Position numbers and translations under genes: made by a program. The notes beneath the pieces are model-generated. The model was given only the letters and a program-made list of their open reading frames with translations. It ran no database searches and was not told the DNA's origin. A stretch of DNA of 30,200 nt from Clostridiaceae bacterium (lineage in GTDB: Bacteria; Bacillota; Clostridia; Oscillospirales; Acutalibacteraceae), in assembly GCA_016297555.1 (NCBI GenBank), contig JAEDGK010000010.1:1-30200 (forward strand). The letters run 5' to 3'. Within the stretch, counting starts at the first letter, position 1. Each line of letters starts with the position of its first letter. Positions 6,547 to 15,056 of this stretch are shown in pieces.

Positions 6547-8025
6547 TTATTTCTCAAGGCAGACAACATGGTCAAATACTCTGTCAAACGCGGCAAGAGC
6601 CTCGTCAATCATTTCGGGAGTATAAGCTGCGCTTGTGTAAAGGCGGCTGCCTGCGAGAGTAACAAGACCCTCTGCCATATAAGCTGCGCCCATATGAGTC
6701 ATTTCCTTCTTGCGGGCTGAGGTCTCGTTGAGAACCTTGGGGATACCCCACGGCTTGCTCCAATTAATCGAGAAGTGCATTGTGCCGACGGTTTCAAGAT
6801 GGCAGATTGAGCCCTGATTGAAAGCAACGAAGGGAAGATTGTGCTTCTTGATAAGCTCTTGGAGACCGGCTGTAATTCTGTCGCCCATCTGAGCTGCCTT
6901 GTAGCAGGCGTCAGCCTTTTCCATCTCTTCAAGCATTGTGTAGCCTGCAATGCAGCTGAGGGGGTTAGCCGTCATTGTGCCGCCGCAGAAAGCCTTCTTA
7001 ATCTTCTTGCCTGTATCGTCAAGACCTGCGCCGAGATACTTCATATATTCTCTCTTGCCGCCGAGTCCGCCTGCGCCGGGATATCCGCCTGCGATAACCT
7101 TGCCGAAAACGGTCAGGTCGGGTGAAACGCCGAAATAGCCCTGAGCGCCGTTCATGCTGACGCGGAAAGCGGTAACAACCTCGTCAAAGATGAGGAGTGC
7201 GCCGTATTTGCGGCAAAGAGCTTCAACGCCCTTGCAGAAATTCTTGTCAACGGGTCTTGTGCCGCTCTCGGGACCGACGGGCTCGAGCATAACGGCTGCT
7301 GTGCCGCCCTTGAGCTTGTTGGCGCGGAGCTTTCTTTCAAGATCGTTGAGGTCGCCGGGGAAGAATTCCTCGGTGTCCTTAAAGCAGAAATGGGGAACAC
7401 CCGTTGCCTGAGTCCACTTGGAGCCGGGAACACGGATGCCGTAGCCGAGCTGATCGCTCCAGCCGTGATATGCGCCGCCCATTTTGAGAATCTTCTTTTT
7501 GCCTGTTGCAAGGCGGGCAACGCGGATAGCCGTCATGCAAGCCTCGGTGCCCGAGCCGAGCATACGGAACATATCAACATTGGGGATAAGGTCGGCAATC
7601 TTTTTGCCGAGCTTATATTCATACTCGTGGAAAAGACCCGTTGAGGGGCCGCAGGTGTTGAGCAGCTCGATAACCTTTTCACGAACAGCGGGGGGATTGC
7701 TGCCGAGAACGGTGGGGCCGCCTGCCTGGAGGAAATCAAAATATCTGTTTCCGTCGATATCATAAAGATATGCGCCCTCAGCCTTTGTGAAAACGAGAGG
7801 GAACGGATAGTTGAAAGCAAGGTTATGCTGAACGCCGCCGGGGATAACCTGCTTTGCTTCCTCAATCATGACCTTTGATTTCTGGCACTTTTTCTCAAAG
7901 TAGTTCTCTTCATAATCTTTGAGAGCCTCGGGACTGATTGAATACATGGGCTTTTTGATAAGCTCATCAAGCTGCTTTGTAACAGCCTGTGCGTCAGGGT
8001 ATGTGATGATACCGTGATTTGCCAT
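6547..8025 (-). CDS. Class III PLP aminotransferase, glutamate-1-semialdehyde aminomutase-like
   Basis: The protein has 492 residues. GSGTEA (157-162) binds the PLP phosphate, IFDEV (279-283) holds the Asp that contacts the pyridine nitrogen, and Lys309 in VFGKVIAGGYP is the expected Schiff-base lysine. The overall pattern (PGG, GNxYFDF, LEPV) is closest to GSA aminomutase. However, it carries an extra N-terminal stretch of about 50 residues and is longer than HemL (about 430), and no heme genes are nearby. With a co-transcribed class II aldolase, a role in amino-sugar or amino-alcohol/keto-acid metabolism is as likely as heme synthesis. AAGGAGG precedes the ATG by 9 nt, and its own promoter lies at 8089-8117. 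Confidence 0.88.
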   Translation of the reverse strand: MANHGIITYPDAQAVTKQLDELIKKPMYSISPEALKDYEENYFEKKCQKSKVMIEEAKQVIPGGVQHNLAFNYPFPLVFTKAEGAYLYDIDGNRYFDFLQAGGPTVLGSNPPAVREKVIELLNTCGPSTGLFHEYEYKLGKKIADLIPNVDMFRMLGSGTEACMTAIRVARLATGKKKILKMGGAYHGWSDQLGYGIRVPGSKWTQATGVPHFCFKDTEEFFPGDLNDLERKLRANKLKGGTAAVMLEPVGPESGTRPVDKNFCKGVEALCRKYGALLIFDEVVTAFRVSMNGAQGYFGVSPDLTVFGKVIAGGYPGAGGLGGKREYMKYLGAGLDDTGKKIKKAFCGGTMTANPLSCIAGYTMLEEMEKADACYKAAQMGDRITAGLQELIKKHNLPFVAFNQGSICHLETVGTMHFSINWSKPWGIPKVLNETSARKKEMTHMGAAYMAEGLVTLAGSRLYTSAAYTPEMIDEALAAFDRVFDHVVCLEK

Positions 8026-8088
8026 TTTTTAATTCCTCCTTAGCATAATATATATTAAAATATATTTGAAACAAATCTATTTCATAAT

Positions 8089-8117
8089 ATTATAGCACGG
8101 CTATTTTAAATATTCAA
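8089..8117 (-). promoter_or_regulatory. Promoter of the aminotransferase-aldolase operon
   Basis: The minus strand has TTGAAT (8117-8112), a 17-bp spacer and TATAAT (8094-8089). The leader to the ATG is about 55 nt and AT-rich. No hairpin terminator is visible between smc and this promoter, so some read-through from smc is possible. Confidence 0.85.
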
Positions 8118-8150
8118 GAGCGCATTTACCGACAAACTTCATTAACTGTC

Positions 8151-11100
8151 TTATTCCAAGCCGAGCTTTTTTGCCATTTCGGCAGTTTTCAGTTCGAGCA
8201 GCTTTGAAACGCCCTTTTCCTGCATGGTTACGCCGTAAAGCATATCCGCCTCATCCATTGTGCCTCGCCTGTGAGTTATGAGAATGAACTGCGTGCTGCC
8301 CGTCATACCTCTGACATATGAAGCGTAACGGCTGACATTGATGTCGTCCAGCGCGGCTTCAACCTCGTCAAAAATGCAGAACGGAGCGGGAGTTACTTTT
8401 AAGATTGCAAACAGCAGCGCAATGGCGGCAAGTCCCTTTTCACCGCCCGAAAGCAGGTCGATATTCTGAACGGTCTTGCCCGGCGGCTGAACTCTGATGT
8501 TGATGTTACATTCAAGCACATCCTGCGGGTCATCGAGCACCAGCTCCGCTCTGCCGCCGTCAAACAGCTCGCGGAAGGTTTCGCCGAAATTATTGTTAAT
8601 TCTTCTGAACTGCTCTCTGAACCGCTCTGCCATTTTGCCTGTAAGCTCTTCAATGAGCTTTGTCAGCTCGTCGCGGGATTTTTCGATATCTCCTATCTGC
8701 CCGCTCATATATTCATACCGCTCGGAAACCTCTTTGTATTCCTCAACCGCGCCCACATTTACGCTGCCGAGCGCGCGGATTTTATTTTTGATTTCCTGAA
8801 GCGTGCGCTGAGCCTTGGGGATATCATCAAGCACAATTCCCATCTCCGCCGCCTCGCGCAGAGTGAGCTGATATTCGTCATAAAGCTTGTTCTGCGCCGT
8901 TTCAAGCTCGCGCTGCATTGAATCGCGGCGCTCCTCGAGCCTTGCAAGCTCGCCGCCGAGCTTTTCTCTCTCGGAGGTCATTTCACGCTCTTTTGAGCGC
9001 AGTGCCGTGCTCTTTGCTTCGCCCTGAGTGCGCTTTTCGATAAGGCTTTCGATGCGCTCGCGGGTTTTAACCGAGTTTTCACGCAGAGAAGCGGATTTTT
9101 CTTCAAGCTGAGCAATGTGCGCCAGCGTTTCCTCGTTTACGCGCTTGATTTCCGCAATTTCTTCGCCGAGCTTATCCGCGCGGCGGCTGAAGCTTTCCTT
9201 GCGTTCAAGGCAGCCCGCAACCGTTTCGTTGTTGGCTTCAATATCCTTGTGAAGCGCAACTATTTCAAGATTGAGCGAATTCTGAAGCTCTGCGGACTCC
9301 GCTCTGAGCTTGTCTATTGTTTCTTTTTCGGAATTTATTTCGTCAAGTGCGGCATTGAGCTTTTCCGTTTCGGCAGAAATTTCCTCAATGAGTCTGTCGG
9401 CGGCGTTTTCAGCCGCCTGCGCCTCGGCAATTCTTGCCGCCGCGCGCTCCGCTTCGGCTTTCAGCTCGTCAATGTGACCCTTTGCTGCGGCATACCTGTC
9501 ACTGACAAGGTTAAGCGCGCTTTCTGCTCTGATGATGTCCTCTTGTGTTTTCATCAGCTCCGCTTCGCTCGCGTCAAGCTCTGCCTGAACGAGAGCCAGC
9601 TCCTCGGAAAGAGCCTTGAAGCCGCTCTGCTTTTCGTTCAGACCCGCTTCAAGCGCGGCAACCTTTTCTTTGAGGGATTCAATTTCGGTCGCTCTGCTCA
9701 GGAATCCCGCTCCCGAGCCTCTTGAACCGCCCGTCATTGAGCCGCCCGCGTTGAGCACCTGACCGTCAAGGGTGACTATCTTGAAGCGGTAGGAAAATCT
9801 TTTTGCCATATCAATGCCGTTATCGATATTGTCAACAACGGCTGTTCTGCCGAGCAAAGACGAAATGATTTCGGAATACTTCGGGTCAAAATCAATCAGC
9901 CTGTCCGCCATATCGATAAAGCCCTCGCATTTATCAAGCCCCTTTTCGGTGAACGGTCTTGATTTAACCGAGGTCAGCGGCAGGAAGGTGGCTCTGCCAG
10001 CCCTGTTTTCTTTCAAGAAATTAATCGCTTTTTTAGCGGTGTTTTCGTTATCCGTAACTATATTCTGAATTGCCGCGCCCAAGGCGGTTTCAACCGCCAC
10101 GGCATATTCGGACGGAGCCGTTATGAGCTGCGAAAGAGTGCCGTGAACTCCCCTTATCGCCCCTCTTTTGGCTTCTTTTATAACCTTCTGAACGCTGCCC
10201 GCATAGCCGTCAAGATTCTTTTCAAGGTCATCGAGCATCTTTATTCTTGCGTTCTTCTGATAGATGTCAAGATTAATTGCGTCAAGCTCCTTGCGAAGCC
10301 TTTCAACCTTTTCGGAGCGTGTGCCGATAATCATTCTGTAACCGTCAAGCGCATTTTCCTGCTCGGAAGCCTGCGCGCGCAGCCTTTCAAGCTCCTTTTC
10401 GGCTTCCGCTCTCTCTTTTTCAAGCGCGGAAACCGCTCCGCCCCTTGTTGAGATAACCTCTTTTATGTTTTCCGTTCTTTCGGAAAGCTCGCGGCGGGAG
10501 GACTGCGCCGTTGATTTTTCAACCCTTGCATCAGAGAGCCTGAGCGCGGCGGCAGTCAGCTTTTCGTTGATTTCGCGCGCCTTTTCGCCGTTTTCGCCGT
10601 TTTGTTCAAGCAGAGCCGCAAGTCTTTTAAGCTCCGCTTCAAGCGCCGCCTTTTTTTCGGCGGCAAGCGCCTGCTTTTCGGCGGTATCGCTCTGCGCTTT
10701 TTCTATCTGAGCGTCGATTTCTGCGGCGGAACGGTCGCTGTCGCCCATATCGCCGGTAATACGCTCTATCGTTTGATTATTATGCTCAATCGTGTTTCTC
10801 TCAACAGCGATTTGACCGCCGATAACGGCAGCCTCCTCCTCGCTCTCGGAAATGCTCTGGCGCAGGCGCTCGATTTCGAGCGTCATTTCCTGACCCTCTT
10901 TGATTGCCTGCTCTATCTGAGCTATCAGCTCGGCAAGCTCGCTCTCGGTCTGCTCATACTGTGCGGAGGCAAGCGAAAGCTTATGCTCCTGCTCTTTAAG
11001 CCCATTTTTGGATTTTTCAATCGTGTGGAGCCAAAGCCCGATTTCGAGCGTCTTTTTTTCATCTGCAAGCGCAAGGAATTTGAGCGCCTTTTCGCTTTGA

Positions 11101-11723
11101 GTTTTGAGCGGACCTATTCTTGACTCAAGCTCCGCAAGAATGTCGCGCAGCCTTACAAGGTTTTCCTCCGCCTGCTCGAGCCTGCGGTTGGCGTCCGCCC
11201 TGCGGTAACGGAAATGAGAAATTCCCGCCGCTTCTTCAAGCATATCTCTGCGCTGAGTTGAACGCGCGGAAACAAGGTCGGCAATTCTGCCCTGCCCGAC
11301 CATTGAATAGCCGTCTCTGCCCAAGCCCGTGTCCATAAAAAGCTCGTGGATATCTCTCAGGCGACATTCCTCGCCGTTGATTTTATATTCGCTCTCGCCC
11401 GAGCGGTAATAGCGGCGCGTGACCGCCACATCGTCTTTATCGCAGTTATTCAGCCCTCTGTCGGAATTATCAAGGCGCAGAGTAACCTCGGCATAGCCCA
11501 AAGCCTTTCGCTGACTTGTGCCGCCGAAAATAACATCCTCCATCCTCGCTCCGCGCAGGGTTTTGGTGGATTGCTCGCCGAGAACCCAGCGCACGGCGTC
11601 GGAAATATTGCTCTTGCCCGAGCCGTTGGGGCCGACAACCGCCGTTATTCCCTTGCCGAATTCAAGCACGGTTTTATCCGGAAAGGATTTGAAGCCTTGC
11701 ATTTCAAGCGATTTTAATATCAT
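8151..11723 (-). CDS. smc: Chromosome segregation ATPase SMC
   Basis: The 1190 residues are close to the bacterial SMC norm (1186 in Bacillus subtilis). The N-terminal Walker A GPNGSGKS is at 31-38. Two long coiled-coil arms flank a hinge near 510-665, with Gly-rich GGSMTGGSRGSG at its end. The C-terminal signature LSGGEKGLAAIAL starts at 1091, and Walker B CIFDEVEAALDD has D1119 and E1120. The protein dimerises through the hinge and, with ScpA/ScpB, extrudes DNA loops for nucleoid organisation. The signature differs slightly from the usual LSGGERALTA. The start follows GGATAGGT. It is the last gene of the train, 9 nt after the radical SAM gene; ftsY, often next in Firmicutes, is absent. Confidence 0.98.
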   Translation of the reverse strand: MILKSLEMQGFKSFPDKTVLEFGKGITAVVGPNGSGKSNISDAVRWVLGEQSTKTLRGARMEDVIFGGTSQRKALGYAEVTLRLDNSDRGLNNCDKDDVAVTRRYYRSGESEYKINGEECRLRDIHELFMDTGLGRDGYSMVGQGRIADLVSARSTQRRDMLEEAAGISHFRYRRADANRRLEQAEENLVRLRDILAELESRIGPLKTQSEKALKFLALADEKKTLEIGLWLHTIEKSKNGLKEQEHKLSLASAQYEQTESELAELIAQIEQAIKEGQEMTLEIERLRQSISESEEEAAVIGGQIAVERNTIEHNNQTIERITGDMGDSDRSAAEIDAQIEKAQSDTAEKQALAAEKKAALEAELKRLAALLEQNGENGEKAREINEKLTAAALRLSDARVEKSTAQSSRRELSERTENIKEVISTRGGAVSALEKERAEAEKELERLRAQASEQENALDGYRMIIGTRSEKVERLRKELDAINLDIYQKNARIKMLDDLEKNLDGYAGSVQKVIKEAKRGAIRGVHGTLSQLITAPSEYAVAVETALGAAIQNIVTDNENTAKKAINFLKENRAGRATFLPLTSVKSRPFTEKGLDKCEGFIDMADRLIDFDPKYSEIISSLLGRTAVVDNIDNGIDMAKRFSYRFKIVTLDGQVLNAGGSMTGGSRGSGAGFLSRATEIESLKEKVAALEAGLNEKQSGFKALSEELALVQAELDASEAELMKTQEDIIRAESALNLVSDRYAAAKGHIDELKAEAERAAARIAEAQAAENAADRLIEEISAETEKLNAALDEINSEKETIDKLRAESAELQNSLNLEIVALHKDIEANNETVAGCLERKESFSRRADKLGEEIAEIKRVNEETLAHIAQLEEKSASLRENSVKTRERIESLIEKRTQGEAKSTALRSKEREMTSEREKLGGELARLEERRDSMQRELETAQNKLYDEYQLTLREAAEMGIVLDDIPKAQRTLQEIKNKIRALGSVNVGAVEEYKEVSERYEYMSGQIGDIEKSRDELTKLIEELTGKMAERFREQFRRINNNFGETFRELFDGGRAELVLDDPQDVLECNINIRVQPPGKTVQNIDLLSGGEKGLAAIALLFAILKVTPAPFCIFDEVEAALDDINVSRYASYVRGMTGSTQFILITHRRGTMDEADMLYGVTMQEKGVSKLLELKTAEMAKKLGLE

Positions 11724-11732
11724 TCGGAATAC

Positions 11733-12734
11733 CTATCCTTTATGTATTTCAACCTCGTATTTTTCAAGTCCCTCGCAGCCCTTTACCGAGCAGTCAAAGC
11801 CCTTTTCACGAAGCCGAAGCAAATTTTCTTTTTTCTGCCCTGTCATTTTGGAAATCTCACGCGGGTCAACGCAGAGGATATATCTGCCCGAGCCGAGCTT
11901 TTCAAGCTCTCCGAGCGCGCGATTATAATAAATCCTGCCCTCGCAAAGCTCCCTCAATGCGGGATGATAAGCTCCGCCCGCATAGCTCTCCTCCACTCCG
12001 CCGCCGGAGTGCAGACCGACCCTGATAACCCTGATTCCCGCATTTTCAAACATCGGAATAAGCTTAGCGCAAAGCTCCGCCGTTTCGGGAATTCCTTTCG
12101 GCACAAATTCGCCGCTGAGCATAAGCTCGTGAAGCCTTGTTCCCTTGATAACAACCGTCGGATAAATCCTGACCGTTGCGGGTGAAAGAGCAATTATCTT
12201 TTCGGCGGTTTCAATGCTGTCCTCATCCTCGGAGCCGTAAAGCCCCGTCATCATCTGCAAGCCCGTCTCAAAGCCGTATTCGGCAAGAGTACCGCACGCC
12301 TGCTCCACCTGCAAAGCCGTGTGTCCTCTGCCGTTGAGCATAAGCACCCTGTCGTTAAGGCTCTGCGCGCCGAGTTCGACCGCCGTTACGCCGTATTTTT
12401 TGAGGATTTCGCAGATTTCCCGGGAAATTCCGTCGGGTCTTGTGGAAATTCTGATTCCTTTGAAAATCCCTTTTTCAACATATTCATATGCCGCTTCGAG
12501 CAGGGAAATCATATATTCACGCTCAACCATCGTGAAGCTGCCGCCGAAAAATGCAATTTCGCCGCCCCTTGCCTCACTCTCGGAGAGTGAACGAATGGCG
12601 GTCTGCGCCGCCGAATGAACATCCTCGGCGGTTATTTCGCCGCTGCTGCCCGATATGCTGCGCTGATTGCAGAAAGAGCACATATGCGGACAGCCCTTAT
12701 GTACAACAAAAAGAGCAATATTTATATGCTTCAT
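11733..12734 (-). CDS. Radical SAM protein, Elp3-like (rnc-smc linked)
   Basis: The protein has 333 residues. C15, C19 and C22 in CPHMCSFC form the [4Fe-4S]/SAM site, and FFGGSFT near 63-69 is the glycine-rich SAM strand. The pattern ISTRPDGIS, VELGAQS and TVVIKGTRL is typical of the Elp3/MiaB-type barrel (COG1243-like), without the acetyltransferase domain of true Elp3. From memory, this family commonly sits between rnc and smc in Clostridia, and its reaction is not established. The ATG overlaps the rnc stop (ATGA), so translation is probably coupled. Confidence 0.88.
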   Translation of the reverse strand: MKHINIALFVVHKGCPHMCSFCNQRSISGSSGEITAEDVHSAAQTAIRSLSESEARGGEIAFFGGSFTMVEREYMISLLEAAYEYVEKGIFKGIRISTRPDGISREICEILKKYGVTAVELGAQSLNDRVLMLNGRGHTALQVEQACGTLAEYGFETGLQMMTGLYGSEDEDSIETAEKIIALSPATVRIYPTVVIKGTRLHELMLSGEFVPKGIPETAELCAKLIPMFENAGIRVIRVGLHSGGGVEESYAGGAYHPALRELCEGRIYYNRALGELEKLGSGRYILCVDPREISKMTGQKKENLLRLREKGFDCSVKGCEGLEKYEVEIHKG

Positions 12735-13408
12735 TTTATTCCCATCAGCTCAAGGGCTTCCTTTGCGGCGTGCTGCTCGGCAAGCTTTTTGCTCTTGCCC
12801 TTGCCTCTGCCGATAACATTGCTGTTTAAATGCACCTCAACGGTAAAGGTTTTGGCATGGTCGGGACCTTCTTCGCCCACAAGCACATATTCAATCCGCT
12901 CCTCGCGGTTGCGCTGGATAATCTCCTGAAGAATGGTTTTATAATCCTTTGCTTCTTCAAGCGCGTCATGCCTCGGAATGAAGCGCAGCACTATTTTGCT
13001 CGCTTCATCAAGCCCGCCGTCAAGATAAACCGCCGCAAGCACGGCTTCAAAAGCGTCTGCAAGAATGGAGGGTCTTTCGCTGCCGCCCATTCTCATCTCG
13101 CCCTTGCCGAGCCTTAACGCGGGGCCTATTTCAAGCTCCTTGGCAAACATACAAAGCGCATTTTCGCACACCTTTGCGGCTCTGTGCTTAGTCAGCTCGC
13201 CCTCGGGATAATTGAAATTTTCATAAAAATATTTTGCCGAAACAAAGCCGAGTATCGAATCGCCGAGAAACTCAAGCCGCTCGTTGCATACCGTTCCCTC
13301 GCCCTTTTCGTTGGCATAGGACGAGTGTGTGAGCGCGGTTTCAAGCAGGGAAATATCCTTAAAGCGATATCCCAGATTCTTTTGAAGGCGCTCCAGACTT
13401 TCTTTCAT
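12731..13408 (-). CDS. rnc: Ribonuclease III
   Basis: The 225-residue enzyme cleaves double-stranded RNA, including rRNA precursors and structured mRNAs. The RNase III signature NERLEFLGDS is at 42-51, and the second catalytic pair Asp118/Glu121 is in SILADAFEAV. A C-terminal double-stranded RNA-binding domain (about 155-222) ends in GKSKKLAEQHAAKEAL. AAAGGAAG lies 9 nt before the ATG. It overlaps the next gene by ATGA and follows the ACP-like gene by 18 nt, the usual Firmicutes order acpP-rnc-smc. Confidence 0.98.
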   Translation of the reverse strand: MKESLERLQKNLGYRFKDISLLETALTHSSYANEKGEGTVCNERLEFLGDSILGFVSAKYFYENFNYPEGELTKHRAAKVCENALCMFAKELEIGPALRLGKGEMRMGGSERPSILADAFEAVLAAVYLDGGLDEASKIVLRFIPRHDALEEAKDYKTILQEIIQRNREERIEYVLVGEEGPDHAKTFTVEVHLNSNVIGRGKGKSKKLAEQHAAKEALELMGIK

Positions 13409-13426
13409 TTTTTAAGACTTCCTTTC

Positions 13427-13654
13427 TCAGGAATTAATGCTGTCTTCAATGATATCGGCAAGCTCCGAAACGGAAATATCTCCGCTCAGCTCGCTGCCGA
13501 GCTCTATTTCAAACTCGCTTTCGAGAGCCAAAGCAAGCTCCTCGATCTCCAAATCATCGCTCACGAGATCGCCGACAGCCGTGTTTTCATTGACTTCGTC
13601 CTCATCGAAGCCCAGCTCCTCGCAAATAAGTGAGATTAATTTTTCAAGTATCAC
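13427..13654 (-). CDS. Acyl-carrier-protein-like protein lacking the phosphopantetheine serine
   Basis: About 75 residues form an ACP-type four-helix sequence: CEELGFDEDEVNEN, then a helix II ELALALESEFEIEL, then a C-terminal SELADIIEDSI. In ordinary ACPs the helix II cap is D-S-L-D/E, whose Ser carries 4'-phosphopantetheine. Here the codons read Ser-Asp-Asp-Leu-Glu, so Asp replaces that Ser and the only Ser is two residues too early. It should not be convertible to holo-ACP. The start is taken as GTG at 13654, 7 nt after AGGAGG; the upstream ATG at 13660 is only 1 nt from that site. Its place just before rnc is the standard acpP position. It may be a paralogue with an RNA- or partner-binding role, or a remnant. 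Confidence 0.8.
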   Translation of the reverse strand: MILEKLISLICEELGFDEDEVNENTAVGDLVSDDLEIEELALALESEFEIELGSELSGDISVSELADIIEDSINS

Positions 13655-13716
13655 AAACATTCCTCCTGTTGCTTAGGGTAACGGCGATAATCCGAACCCG
13701 TCAAAAATGCAGTATT

Positions 13717-13736
13717 AAAGCGATATTTGTCGCTTT
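13717..13736 (-). terminator. Weak hairpin between trmFO and the ACP-like gene
   Basis: AAAGCGA pairs with TCGCTTT around a 6-nt loop. On the minus strand it is followed after 9 nt by ATTTTT. It could attenuate transcription into the acp-rnc-smc segment, but the T run is displaced. Confidence 0.3.
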
Positions 13737-13751
13737 CGCTGTTGACTTGCG

Positions 13752-15056
13752 TCATAAGGAACCGTTGAGTGCTTTAAGGCGGTCAAGCCCTCTTTGGGCA
13801 AGCGCCTCATATCTGACCTTTTTATCTCTGATTTTTTCATTAAGCGGCGGCAAAAGCCCGAAGCTTGCGCCCATCGGCTGAAAATTCACAACGCTGCCGT
13901 CGCTGATATAACGGGCAAGCGCGCCCGTCATTGTGCCCTCGGGCGGAACAAAAGCGTCCCTGCCCAGAATTCTGTTTGCGGCGTTTATTCCTGCAAGAAT
14001 CCCCGACGCGGCGGACTCCATATAGCCCTCAACGCCGGTTATCTGACCCGCGAAATAAAGCCCCTCGCGCGCCTTGAAGCCGAAATCTCCGCCCAAAAGC
14101 CGCGGTGAATCAATGAATGTGTTGCGGTGCATAACTCCGTAACGCACAAATTCCGCATTCGCAAGCGCGGGAATCATTGAAAAGACCCGCTTCTGCTCGC
14201 CGAATTTCAGATTGGTCTGAAATCCCACAAGGTTATACATCGTGCCCGCCCTGTTTTCTTTGCGGAGCTGCAAATTCGCCCACGGTCTGTGACCGGTTTT
14301 CGGGTCGATAAGCCCCGCCGGCTTCATCGGACCGAAACGGATTGTGTCGTGCCCTCTTGACGCCATAACCTCAATGGGCATACAGCCCTCATAAACGCCC
14401 TTGCGCCTGTCAAAATCGTGAACGGGCGCGCTCTCTGCGCTGATAAGCGCTTCATAAAACGCCTCGTATTCCTCTTTGTTCAGCGGGCAGTTTATATAAT
14501 CATCAGGCTCTCCGCGGTCATATCTCGACTGCAAAAAAGCCCTGTCAAGGTCAATGCTCTGCGCCGTGACTATCGGAGCGGCGGCGTCAAAAAAGCTAAG
14601 ATTTCCTCCGCAAAGCTCCTTGATTTTTTCCGAAAGAGCGGGCGAAGCCAGCGGCCCTGCGGCGATGATTACAACGCCGTCGGGGATTTCGGTAACTTCC
14701 TCCCTTTTAAGCTCGATTTCGCTGCGGGAAAGAATTTTTTCCGTTACAAGAGCGGAAAACTTATCCCTGTCAACGGCAAGCGCGCCGCCTGCGGGAACAG
14801 CCGTGGCTTTGGCGCACTCAACGCAGAGCGAGCCGAGCAGCTCCATTTCGGCTTTTAGCATACCCGCCGCGCAGCCGAGCCTGAGGGCTTTAAACGAATT
14901 TGAGCAGACAAGCTCCGCAAGCCCCTCGCTCGAATGAGCGGGCGAAAATCTGACGGGCTTCATCTCATAAAGCTCAACGCCTATTCCTCTGCCTGCAAGC
15001 TGCCACGCCGCCTCAACGCCGGCAAAGCCGCCGCCGATTATTTTAACCTTCTCCAT
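13752..15056 (-). CDS. trmFO: tRNA m5U54 methyltransferase, folate-dependent TrmFO
   Basis: The 434-residue protein uses FAD and methylenetetrahydrofolate to make ribothymidine at position 54 of the tRNA T-loop. The N-terminal dinucleotide fold GGGFAG is at 8-13. ELVCSNSFK carries Cys51, and YEGCMPIEVMASRG carries Cys225; these align with the catalytic cysteines known in B. subtilis TrmFO (Cys53, Cys226). GQITGVEGYMESAASG near the C-terminus is the conserved FAD-binding strand. Its start lies inside the end of topA (14-bp overlap, different frame), as expected for the common topA-trmFO pair in Firmicutes. Confidence 0.98.
   Translation of the reverse strand: MEKVKIIGGGFAGVEAAWQLAGRGIGVELYEMKPVRFSPAHSSEGLAELVCSNSFKALRLGCAAGMLKAEMELLGSLCVECAKATAVPAGGALAVDRDKFSALVTEKILSRSEIELKREEVTEIPDGVVIIAAGPLASPALSEKIKELCGGNLSFFDAAAPIVTAQSIDLDRAFLQSRYDRGEPDDYINCPLNKEEYEAFYEALISAESAPVHDFDRRKGVYEGCMPIEVMASRGHDTIRFGPMKPAGLIDPKTGHRPWANLQLRKENRAGTMYNLVGFQTNLKFGEQKRVFSMIPALANAEFVRYGVMHRNTFIDSPRLLGGDFGFKAREGLYFAGQITGVEGYMESAASGILAGINAANRILGRDAFVPPEGTMTGALARYISDGSVVNFQPMGASFGLLPPLNEKIRDKKVRYEALAQRGLDRLKALNGSL

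Noticed and set aside
15043..15056. Frameshift between topA and trmFO
   Set aside because: Both proteins are full length with complete ends; the 14-bp overlap is a normal start/stop overlap in this gene pair.
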